In this document: positions 46,586-54,309 of the stretch, in pieces
Layout: each line of letters starts with the position of its first letter
Numbering within the stretch: the stretch's first letter is position 1
Source of the DNA: Bacteroidales bacterium Phil12
Lineage (GTDB): Bacteria; Bacteroidota; Bacteroidia; Bacteroidales; P3
DNA: 64,000 bases
Assembly (NCBI GenBank): GCA_002633275.1
Contig: NWBO01000069.1
Location: 1-64,000 of the forward strand
Direction of reading: 5' to 3'
Notes under the pieces: model-generated
The model's database searches: none
Seen by the model: only the letters and a program-made list of their open reading frames with translations
What the model was told of the DNA's origin: nothing
Position numbers and translations under genes: made by a program

Positions 46586-47293
46586 TTTTAATATGGACGA
46601 CCAGTGTCTTTTCTTCTCTTCAAATGAAAAATGGGTGTTCATATAACTTGTACTAGGCATAGATATAAATTTAATATGTTCGGGAATATCTCTGGCGCCT
46701 ATAAGATCATTAAACTTTTTCTCAGCCTCTTTACCATTGAATACTATTTTTTGTAGCGATGGGTGAGTTGTAATAAAACCTACGATGTCGTTAGCGACAG
46801 GATTCTTGATGTCAGCGTCAAGACTTCCTTCTCTATTAGCAGAACAGAGGACATCCCAAAGAGCGATATGATGTTTCTTTAACATCGTAACTCTTGCATC
46901 GTAAGAGAGTAGTAATGTCTCGTTGAATAGTTCAGCGATGATTTTCCAAAAATGGTTGTTGGGAGAAGCATAATATTCGCCTTTTTGCAACGAAATACTC
47001 CCTGGTAGGGTTCCTAAAATTAGAATCTGAGAGCTTGAATCTGCAATTGGGGCAAAACCTTTCACTATGTTCACTGTGGAGTGATTTTTTTCGATTATTG
47101 CTTTTTTATTCGACAGTGTTTTTATTCGATTATTATTGGAGTGCCTTATTTCCCATCTGCCCGATATTTTTAAGGCATTAGGAATAAGGCCTTCGCGCAA
47201 AAGCTTACGTAGAGACTGACCCTTTGTTGAGTAAGTCAAAATTCCATGTTCTTCTAAAACTCTGGAAAGTTCATTAGGTTTCACATATTCCAA
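46583..47293 (-). CDS. DNA-deoxyinosine glycosylase (UDG superfamily), N-terminus uncertain
   Basis: At least 236 residues. From residue ~88 the UDG-fold motifs of the deoxyinosine glycosylase family are clear: ILILGTLPGSISLQKGEYYASPNNHFWKI, IALWDVLCSANREGSLDADIKN, and the late MPSTSYMN. It excises hypoxanthine from deaminated adenine in DNA. Residues 1-52 (PNELSRVLEEHGILTYSTKGQSLRKLLREGLIP) look like a small helical DNA-binding module. The assigned start is TTG; the frame stays open upstream as LTELYHLKDEYLEKNG up to 47345, and an ATG at 47351 is one frame off, suggesting a small indel near the true start. Confidence 0.8.
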   Translation of the reverse strand: MEYVKPNELSRVLEEHGILTYSTKGQSLRKLLREGLIPNALKISGRWEIRHSNNNRIKTLSNKKAIIEKNHSTVNIVKGFAPIADSSSQILILGTLPGSISLQKGEYYASPNNHFWKIIAELFNETLLLSYDARVTMLKKHHIALWDVLCSANREGSLDADIKNPVANDIVGFITTHPSLQKIVFNGKEAEKKFNDLIGARDIPEHIKFISMPSTSYMNTHFSFEEKKRHWSSILK

Positions 47294-47752
47294 GCCATTC
47301 TTTTCAAGATACTCATCTTTTAGATGATATAATTCTGTTAATGTCTACCATTTTGTTTTTCTGCAATAGTTGTTATCACCCTTATTTTCAAACTAACTGT
47401 GAAATTATAACAAATTCGGCAAATAGCAATGGTTTTTGCCATAAATGTTATAATTGATATGATTTTTTATTCACATCCATCCAATAAAACTGAGCATTAT
47501 TAATATTAAATATGAGTATTACCTGCCATATTTGTTATATATCCTACGAGGACTTTTATAATATTAAAAACATAGAACTTTGGACAACTTGTCGGTTCTA
47601 TTTACCGATGCAGAATGTTTATTTGCCCACGCAAACTATGTTTTCGTTGTGTAAGTTGTTGTATATCAATATGTAATTTTTTGACATGTATTCACGGGGG
47701 ACAAACGGGGGACAAAAAATCGCATAAAAAAAGAAAGAAAAACAATAAAACC

Positions 47753-47860
47753 ATTTCAGAAAAGCCACACTGAAATGTCAAGGACAAAATTTGTCCCTCG
47801 CTATCTTTTTTGTTTGTCCCTCATTGTCCCTTGGGTTCAGGGTTAGATTCTGTATTGTTT
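47753..47860. repeat. Island-edge direct repeat, copy 1
   Basis: It contains ATTTCAG...CTGAAAT inverted arms (47753-47775), the palindrome GGACAAAATTTGTCC (47782-47796), three further TGTCCCT blocks and TTCTGTATTGTTTC at the end. Copy 2 lies about 200 bp downstream with the same element order. Confidence 0.75.
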
Positions 47861-47949
47861 CAGCGAAACACTACAACCATCATATAAGCAATTTTAAAAT
47901 CAGTAGACAGAGAGTAAATCTTGCATACCAAAAGAAAAAAAAATAAATT

Positions 47950-48060
47950 ATTTCAGAAAACCACACAGAAATCTGGGGGGGGGACAAAATTTGTCCCTCG
48001 CCATCTTTCGTTTTGTCCCTTGCTGTCCCTCTTTTTCATGGTCGGGTTCTGTATTATTTC
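47950..48060. repeat. Island-edge direct repeat, copy 2
   Basis: Same order as copy 1: ATTTCAGAAAACCACAC, then a G8 run, palindrome GGGACAAAATTTGTCCC (47981-47997), TTGTCCCT and TGTCCCT blocks, ending TTCTGTATTATTTC. About 75 percent identical by eye. Confidence 0.75.
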
Positions 48061-48519
48061 TGAAAAGCCTTCATAAATAAGTTTAGTTTGGTTTTTGTAT
48101 ATCTAATCAAGTTCTAAACTAAACCGCTTGATAATCTCAAAATCTGAACATTTTGGTCGTCTTTTTTCTTTTCGTCAGCAAAGACTTCTTTTTAACTCGC
48201 TATTACTTGAAATGCAGTTCACCGTTTATAGTGTTCATTTTATGCCCCCACTATCCATTTTCTTCTTCCACATCACTTTCGGGCTGGTTGAATAAGAATT
48301 GTGTCGCGAAGGTATATGTCCTGTCTTTCTTCTTCGCAAGGTCAAGCCTGCCGGTTCCTGCCAAAATCTCCACACTCGATTTTCAACTGAGGTAGTATTT
48401 TGCCAATGAAACCTTGCAAGAAGAGCCGGGACACCTTGCAATGCGACATAATTTTAATCAAACCCGAAAGTAGCTGATGCGAACAGAGGGAAAAGTAAAA
48501 ATTCAAATCAGAAGCGATT

Positions 48520-48813
48520 ATGGCAAATTATGCGACAAACATCTTCTACGCAAGTACGGAGAACGAGAAAGACCTTGATAAGGTAGAGAAATTTTTAGAT
48601 GAAACTTTTTGCGACTGTTATCTTGACAGGGCAGAGGACAGTATTGAGGGAGAGTTTTTCTCAAAGTGGGATTATCCCGAAAAAGAGATAAACGAAATGA
48701 TTTCTCTTTTGGAGAGCAAAGACAAGATTTATATCCGAGTGCTGACACACGAGCTGTGCAACGAGTATGTGAACTTTCAGGTATTCTCAAACGGAGAATG
48801 GTCTTACAGATAA
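48520..48813 (+). CDS. Small mobile-element protein, function unknown
   Basis: 97 residues, acidic (NEKDLDKVEKFLDETFCDCYLDRAEDSIEGEFFSKWDYPE), soluble, no signal peptide. It opens a run of four short co-directional genes (48520-49663) with gaps of about 12-20 bp. Base composition is richer in GC than the chromosome. It resembles the small hypothetical genes carried between conjugation modules in Bacteroides conjugative transposons; that resemblance is from memory of the layout. Confidence 0.7.
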   Translation: MANYATNIFYASTENEKDLDKVEKFLDETFCDCYLDRAEDSIEGEFFSKWDYPEKEINEMISLLESKDKIYIRVLTHELCNEYVNFQVFSNGEWSYR

Positions 48814-48833
48814 CCCTTAAACACAAGCGTACT

Positions 48834-49013
48834 ATGTATAACGAAGAAGAACAGGCAATAGACATTATCGGGTGTTCTTGTACTTTACTGACACCTTACA
48901 AAGGATATACTGAGGGCGAAGTGGTTGGCGATTATGGCTCAGAAATAGTGGTAAGGCTCAACAACGGCAAAGAAGTAGTGGAATACCGGGACGAGGTACT
49001 AATCTATGACTAA
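48834..49013 (+). CDS. Small protein with SH3-like beta pattern
   Basis: 59 residues from the ATG at 48834: MYNEEEQAIDIIGCSCTLL, then PYKGYTEGEVVGDYGSEIVV and RLNNGKEVVEYRDEVLIYD. The alternating strands and Gly turns suggest a small beta barrel. A longer overlapping frame starts at 48666 in the body of the previous gene and is not credible. Part of the same operon; function unknown. Confidence 0.65.
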   Translation: MYNEEEQAIDIIGCSCTLLTPYKGYTEGEVVGDYGSEIVVRLNNGKEVVEYRDEVLIYD

Positions 49014-49027
49014 TGGAGGATTGACTT

Positions 49028-49363
49028 ATGATCACACCGATAGCGACAAGATTTGTGGATTGGGATATTCCCGAACTTTCAACCCTACAAGACAGCAAGG
49101 TATATCAGTTGAGACAACAACTCAATGATGGCGTTCCTATGTGCCGACAGCAGAAGAATTGGCTGACAAACAGCGTGAACAGCAATACCTATTTCAAAAG
49201 GTCAGTTCCACTTATGGGCTACCGCTTTGACTTTTCGGATGTGCTGAAACGTTTCTTTGTCAAGCAATATGGGCATATTGCAGAATACTATGCCGTTGAT
49301 AAAACCTCATTGAGGGCATTCCTTTGTGGCAGGATTGATGAAATCATTGAAATAACCGATTAA
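49028..49363 (+). CDS. Mobile-element protein, function unknown
   Basis: 111 residues. Soluble, with RQQLNDGVPMCRQQKNWLTNSVNSN suggesting helix-turn-helix-like structure and a C-terminal helix SLRAFLCGRIDEIIEITD. The start is the ATG after TGGAGGATTGACTT, which includes a GGAGG ribosome-binding sequence 10 bp upstream, atypical for the chromosome here and consistent with imported DNA. Confidence 0.7.
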   Translation: MITPIATRFVDWDIPELSTLQDSKVYQLRQQLNDGVPMCRQQKNWLTNSVNSNTYFKRSVPLMGYRFDFSDVLKRFFVKQYGHIAEYYAVDKTSLRAFLCGRIDEIIEITD

Positions 49364-49375
49364 AATAAAAATATT

Positions 49376-49663
49376 ATGCTGTACGATTATGGACAAGAAA
49401 GCAAAACGCCAATGCTTCTGACTTTGGCAAATGGCAATACCATTGAGGACGAATTTATAGGCCTACGGATAGATACCAACACATTACCCAAAGGGAAACT
49501 ATGGTATCACATTCGGCATACGGACGATGATTGGACGGAACCTGCCTCATTGAAGAATGGTTGCGTGGTGGTCAATTTCTGTGGTACGTTCATTTGCGAC
49601 CCCATCGACGATTTCCCTTGTGGACAGGAACTGGAGATAGCCGACTGGTCATATATGGAATGA
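49376..49663 (+). CDS. Mobile-element protein, function unknown
   Basis: 95 residues (MLYDYGQESKTPMLLTLANGNTIEDEFIGLRID...). Beta-rich, acidic, soluble; conserved-looking aromatic residues (WYHIRHTDDDW, IADWSYME). Last of the four small genes, 12 bp after the previous stop. No family named with confidence. Confidence 0.68.
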   Translation: MLYDYGQESKTPMLLTLANGNTIEDEFIGLRIDTNTLPKGKLWYHIRHTDDDWTEPASLKNGCVVVNFCGTFICDPIDDFPCGQELEIADWSYME

Positions 49664-50469
49664 TGACAGGCTTCAGGCGAATGGCAGCACGGAGAAAGTT
49701 TCTCTATGTTGCCATTTCTGTTATTGACCAATATGCCATAAATAGCAATCGACTTTTATAATCCGGGCTTGTAGAAACAAGCCTGACTACCTTTTGTAAA
49801 TTAGCATTATTCCGGAGAAGCCGGCAATACACCTTTTAAAGATTCGATAGTTCATACTTCGCCAATAACGACCAAGGCTGCTTTGTCTGGCGATAGCGGG
49901 ACTTCTGCTTTTCTTTCTCTTCTTGGGCATCCCTGTCTTGTCGGCCGTTGAAGTAGAAGGCGACTATTCTGATGCGGTTTTCGACTGTTCGTCAAGTCGG
50001 TCTGTTTTCCGGAGCGGCACACTCCACGGCAGAATGCTCTTGGTCGGATTACGATATAAATGCAGGCATTGTCCGGCATCCACTTTTGGCGGCAATACTC
50101 GTTCCTCTCCAATCATACTTCTTCTTTTGGACTTACAGCCGGAGCGTTTATTCAAACTTACATTTACGGACGGATGCTGTCCACTCACGAAGCCTTGCTA
50201 ATTTTTTTATCAACCCGTTTCACAACCGCCTTTGGTCGTGTTATCACACATTTTTCCGTTGCAAAGTTAGTATGCAGCCGGGCACGGCTAAAGAGCCTTG
50301 GTCAATGGCGTAGCTTCACAAATCTTCCTTTATCGAGCCCATGGTTTTGACGGCTTGCGCTAACAAAAATAAAGCGTATTTGATTGCTATCCTTGTCGCA
50401 ACCCTATACTGCACTCACTTATGTTGGCAGCGTAAAAATAATTTTAATAACAACTTAAAGCATTGTAAT
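49664..50469. other. 806-bp GC-richer stretch without a credible gene
   Basis: Both strands have only short overlapping frames with unnatural composition. The GC content is visibly above the chromosome. It may be the regulatory or origin-like region that precedes ssb in an imported element, or a decayed gene. A TAACTTTG box on the minus strand (50269 to 50262) is the only promoter-like motif noted. Confidence 0.45.
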
Positions 50470-50850
50470 ATGAAACAGATTGAGAACAATTTTGCAGTAT
50501 CAGGATTCGTAGGTAAGGACGCAGAAATCCGTCAGTTCGCAAACGCAAGCGTGGCACGCTTCTCATTGGCGGTAAGCCGTCAGGAGAAGAATGGAGAGGA
50601 AACAAAGCGTGTTTCCGCTTTCATCAACGTGGAAGCCTGGCGCAACAACACCAGCACCGATTCGCTCACCCAGATAACCAAGGGCGTTCTGCTGACCGTG
50701 GAGGGCTACTTCAAACCCGAAGAGTGAACCGACAAAGACGGCGTAAAACATAATCGCATCGTCATGGTCGCCAACAAGTTCTATCCAACGCCTGACAAGG
50801 AGGAAGCTCCGGCAGAGCCAGAGAAGAAAACGAAAAAAGGCAAGAAGTAA
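50470..50850 (+). pseudogene. ssb: Single-stranded DNA-binding protein, interrupted by TGA
   Basis: The OB-fold start is clear: NNFAVSGFVGKDAEIRQFAN, VARFSLAVSRQEK, FINVEAWRNN, GVLLTVEGYFKPEE. An in-frame TGA (50725-50727) then interrupts, and the same frame continues TDKDGVKHNRIVMVANKFYPTPDKEEAPAEPEKKTKKGKK to a TAA at 50850. Mobile-element SSBs normally have Trp at that point (EEWTDKDG), so a TGG-to-TGA change is the simplest reading. The full frame would be 126 residues. The truncated form (85 residues) lacks the last OB strand. Confidence 0.82.
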
Positions 50851-50936
50851 TTCCTGCCTCGCCTTAAAAAACAAAGCGGCTTTGGTCGCTTTTGTTTTTG
50901 CTCGTAGATTTGCCTGTTATACATTGATGTAAATAT

Positions 50937-51887
50937 TTATCGGTTATAGAATAATTGTTGTAGTTTTACGGAAGCATCTTTCGACAGAAATTCATCGGCT
51001 TGAATTGTACTAATATCCTCATCTTCAAGAAATGGCATACACTCATTTTTTACTTTTAGTGGGCCTTGAATCAATGTAAACACATAGTAGCAACTATCAT
51101 CAACGGCATATAGAGAATCTTTATCTTCCACGAAATATGCTGCATCGTCATCGCCTACGGCTATGCAATACATCAGATACAGCTCTGTTTCATTTTCGCC
51201 TTTGCGTATGAACATTACTTTATCTCCTTTTTCTGGAAAATTGTGGTATTCACACGGTTGGAAACCTCCCCACCTAAAATAAGCACAGCCATGATTTTCT
51301 ATGCAAGTGGTAAACTCTTCGTATGCTTCATCATCCAGTTCCAAGGCACGCAATAGATGGTCTGTATTCTCATATTCTTCCTCGTCTTTGCTGATGATAT
51401 ATATCTTCATCCACAGACTGCCTTTATAGGGGTTGGAGCCATTGACTTGACTAAGTTCACATTCAAAAACTTCTGCCCAACCCATATCCATCATGTTAGC
51501 CAAATGCTTATTATCCGATCGAGGTACATATCCCAAAATGTAGTCAAAATCAAAGTCATCAGGGTCTCCGTCATAATCATCTGCCAGGGCTACAGCAATG
51601 GCATTTTTGTCGTGCTTGTTATCTTTCTCTCGTATCAATGCAAGTTCTGCACCCTCATATAGTTCATTCCAAACCTCTTCAAGGTCATGGAATGTAATTC
51701 CCGCGATCTGACACTCCTTGTAGAGAATACGATTTTTACGTCTATAGATGTGTGGAGGACCAGGCATACCCATAGTTACTTTTATCAATTCTGATTCTTG
51801 GGGAGGCATGACATCACCTTGTAAAACAAATCTATCAACATCATCCAATTCGCTATTGTTCTCCACATCCAGCATTTCAATATTCAA
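50937..51887 (-). CDS. HIRAN-domain protein
   Basis: 316 residues. The HIRAN domain lies at about 55-150: ILYKECQIAGITFHDLEEVW...GAELALIREKDNKHDKNAIAVAL...YILGYVPRSDNKHLANMM. HIRAN modules bind DNA 3' ends or damaged DNA, e.g. in HLTF. The rest is acidic and Asp/Glu-rich with no catalytic motif I can name. It is last in the minus-strand gene train; its ATG overlaps the stop of the small Cys-rich gene by 4 bp, so translation is coupled. Confidence 0.8.
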   Translation of the reverse strand: MNIEMLDVENNSELDDVDRFVLQGDVMPPQESELIKVTMGMPGPPHIYRRKNRILYKECQIAGITFHDLEEVWNELYEGAELALIREKDNKHDKNAIAVALADDYDGDPDDFDFDYILGYVPRSDNKHLANMMDMGWAEVFECELSQVNGSNPYKGSLWMKIYIISKDEEEYENTDHLLRALELDDEAYEEFTTCIENHGCAYFRWGGFQPCEYHNFPEKGDKVMFIRKGENETELYLMYCIAVGDDDAAYFVEDKDSLYAVDDSCYYVFTLIQGPLKVKNECMPFLEDEDISTIQADEFLSKDASVKLQQLFYNR

Positions 51888-52078
51888 ATCAATATCCGAA
51901 ATTCCTTTTCTTCCAATTGTTTTTGAAGGTCACGAAGCTCAGCATCGCATTTAGGGCAGGTGCCAAGACAATCTCCTTGATGTGTACATTCAGATGGTGT
52001 GTACTCCAAGTTATATCGTTCTGCAATCTGTTTCCTGATTGCTTTTAGTAATTCGCATTTTTCTTTTCCTGTGCTCAT
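51884..52078 (-). CDS. Small cysteine-rich protein coupled to the radical-SAM gene
   Basis: 64 residues: MSTGKEKCELLKAIRKQIAE, then YTPSECTHQGDCLGTCPKCDAEL and a helical tail. The CTHQGDC-x3-C-x2-C cluster could bind zinc or an Fe-S centre. Stop and start codons overlap by 4 bp with both neighbours (radical-SAM upstream, HIRAN downstream). Similar small proteins beside radical-SAM and HIRAN genes are, to my knowledge, recurrent in Bacteroidales; function unknown. Confidence 0.72.
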   Translation of the reverse strand: MSTGKEKCELLKAIRKQIAERYNLEYTPSECTHQGDCLGTCPKCDAELRDLQKQLEEKEFRILI

Positions 52079-52733
52079 AGCATTATTACTTTTGGGGATG
52101 TTTTGTAATATATCGTCTTAACTACATTGGTAAATCCAAATCGTTTCTTAATGTCTTCAATAGTTCTATCAACGTCACTTTCATTATTAAACTCTGGAAT
52201 GATTGGCACTTTAATCATTACTTGGTCATTCGTGACACATCGTTTGAGAATTGCCAAATGTTGCTCAATCACTGGTGATACACAAGTGTATGAATAATAA
52301 GTTTCCGGATCTAATGATTTGACATCCACAATCCAGTAATCTACCACTTTGCTTAATCTCCTGATGTTTTCAATAGAACAATGCAAAGAGGTTTCTATGG
52401 TAATCTTCCATAGGTCGTTACAAAGTTCGTTGAACTCTTCGATAAATTCAGGATATAATGTCGGTTCTCCACCTCCAAAGCATATGCCTCCGTCCGTTGA
52501 TTGAAAATAGATGTTGTCTATCTTTACCAAATCATATAGTTCCAGAGGAGTAAGCATCATAATGCCTTCTCGCAGAGTTTTACCATCATCCTCGTATATT
52601 GGCTTATGGCACTTCTCGTTTAGGCAATATATACATTTGAGCGGACAACCCATGAACGTAACCAAAGTCCGTCTGTTCCCATACGAAGCCTGCTGATGGC
52701 AAAAATGGGTGCTTTGTTGGTGTTGCTTTTCAT
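52075..52733 (-). pseudogene. Radical-SAM protein, 5' end frameshifted
   Basis: The main frame (52075-52665, 196 residues) begins MVTFMGCPLKCIYCLN, so the CxxxCxxC Fe-S motif is present, followed by GGICFGGGEPTLYPEF and IETSLHCS as in activase-like radical-SAM enzymes. It has no good start codon (GTG). In the next frame an ATG at 52733 gives MKSNTNKAPIFAISRLRMG, a convincing N-terminus for this family, which is lost near 52668 by a net deletion of 3n+1 bases. The intact protein would be ~220 residues. It starts 9 bp after the dehydrogenase stop. Confidence 0.75.
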
Positions 52734-52742
52734 AAATGATGT

Positions 52743-53777
52743 CTATTGTGTAATAGCTATTTTTATCAGTCCATCAAGGCGTTGCTCAAAAATGCGGTAT
52801 GCCTCTTCGATTTGCGAAAGGGGGAAGCGGTGGGTAATGAGTGGGGTGGTGTCAATTTTTACCTCTCTTATAAGTTGTAACACTTCTTCGCAGTCACAGC
52901 CGTCCACACCACCAGTTTTGAATGTCAGATTCTTGCCATACATTTGTGGAAGCGGTAGCGTTTGTGCTTTATCATAAAGAGCCACAATGGTAATGATGGC
53001 ATTTGGTCGCGCACACTGCCATGCCAATCGGAATGTATCTTTGCCTCCAGCCACTTCTATCACCCGGTCTGCTCCGCCGTGGTCGCTGTTTTGGGTTACA
53101 AATTGCAGACATTCGTCGGGCGAGGTAATAAGCACATCGGGATAGTGCTGTTTGATAAAGTCACGTCTCACCTCTGATTGCTCACACACAATGATGCGTT
53201 TAGGCTGTTTCAGCATTGCACACAATAATGTACATATGCCTGTCGGTCCGACACCGATAATCAAAACAGTGTCATCTGCCGATATTTCACTGATACGTGC
53301 AGCCCAGAATCCGGTTGCCAATATATCGCCTACAAACAGAGCCTGTTCGTCTGTTACACCATCGGGTATGCGGTTAAGCCCCTGATTAGCCAAGGGGACA
53401 CGCACATATTCCGTCTGTCCGCCGTCTATTCTGCATCCCAACGCCCAATCGCCGTGAGGTGAAGTGCAGTTGTTTACGTATCCGTTTTTGCAGAAGAAGC
53501 ACTCTCCACAAAATGTTTCCACATTTACTGTTACCCTGTCTCCCACCTTCACATTGCAGACTTCATCGCCAAGTTCTTCCACAACGCCAACCATCTCATG
53601 ACCAACGGTAATGCCCTTGACCGCACGAGGCACACTACCATACTTGATATGTAGGTCGCTTGAACAAATACTACTCATTGTTACCCTTACAATGGCATCT
53701 GTTGGTTCTTACAAATGAGGCTTTAGCTTATCAAGCAACTCAAATTTTCCTCTGTTAATATATCTGTATGCTTTCAT
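52743..53777 (-). pseudogene. Zinc-dependent alcohol dehydrogenase with premature stop at codon 23
   Basis: The continuous frame 52743-53678 (311 residues) is a medium-chain dehydrogenase missing the first strand. It has catalytic zinc Cys in SSICSSDLHIK, His in GITVGHEMVGVVEELG, the structural zinc lobe CGECFFCKNGYVNNC, and NAD motif IIGVGPTGI. In the same frame an ATG at 53777 gives MKAYRYINRGKFELLDKLKP, the missing N-terminus, but a TAA at 53709-53711 stops it; EPTDAIVRVTMSSIC then continues. A CAA-to-TAA change would explain it. Restart at the ATG at 53678 would give a protein lacking the first beta strands. Confidence 0.8.
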
Positions 53778-53778
53778 T

Positions 53779-54309
53779 TTAAGTGTTATTCTTATTTACC
53801 TCTATTTTGATACACCTACGACCTTTAAGTCCAACTGCGCCATTCCAAACCAACTCTCTCGCGAGGAGTTCAGCATCGCTTTGACTTACAGCAGTGACGA
53901 CTAAAGTTTCTTTTTCCTCAAATTCTGTAGTTATATCTAACGTGTATTTATGTATCAAGTCAATCTGATTACTTTCCAAAGCTCTGTCAACTGTATCAGA
54001 ATACCAATTTATAACGGATGCAGGTGCTTTACGGATGTCTTTCAGCATTTTTACTTTCACTGTAGCATCCGTTCCGTCAGGATTTACTTTCCGAAACCGC
54101 TTACAGCCGCACGCACAACACCATATCGGAGGACGACGAGGTATATTGTCTCCACCCATAATGGCTTCTTTTCTGTATTGAAGTGTAAACTCAATTTCAG
54201 TCATATCTCCAGTACCATACACTATATCAACAACTCTTTAACCGCACTCCGGACATTTTGTTGGCTTGCGTGTTACGTTGATAATTCTTGGTATTCTATC
54301 ATCTTGCAT
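53779..54309 (-). pseudogene. Zinc-ribbon protein with premature stop at codon 24
   Basis: An ATG at 54309 opens MQDDRIPRIINVTRKPTKCPECG, then TAA (54238-54240), and the same frame continues RVVDIVYGTGDMTEIEF to 53779 (147 residues from the GTG at 54222). The first CPEC and the later CCACGCKRF would make a four-Cys zinc ribbon, so the stop separates one half of the metal site. The helicase stop overlaps its ATG region by 11 bp and the dehydrogenase start follows after 1 bp, so it belongs to the tight gene train. Function unknown. Confidence 0.72.

Larger units (their letters stand above)
47352..48519. other. 1.2-kb non-coding junction at the start of the accessory island
   Basis: No supported gene. 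The first 350 bp are AT-rich spacer. At 47690-48070 lies the duplicated repeat listed separately. From about 48150 base composition becomes more GC-rich and stays so through the small mobile-element genes. This looks like the boundary where foreign DNA joins the chromosome; no integrase or tRNA gene is visible. Confidence 0.5.

Noticed and set aside
49852..50313. Several overlapping short frames on both strands in the GC-richer gap
   Set aside because: They overlap each other in all frames and none has domain-like sequence; higher GC simply lowers stop-codon frequency.
50725..50727. TGA recoded as Trp (alternative genetic code) or selenocysteine
   Set aside because: TGA serves as the normal stop of other genes in the window (e.g. 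49376-49663), and no SECIS-like hairpin follows.
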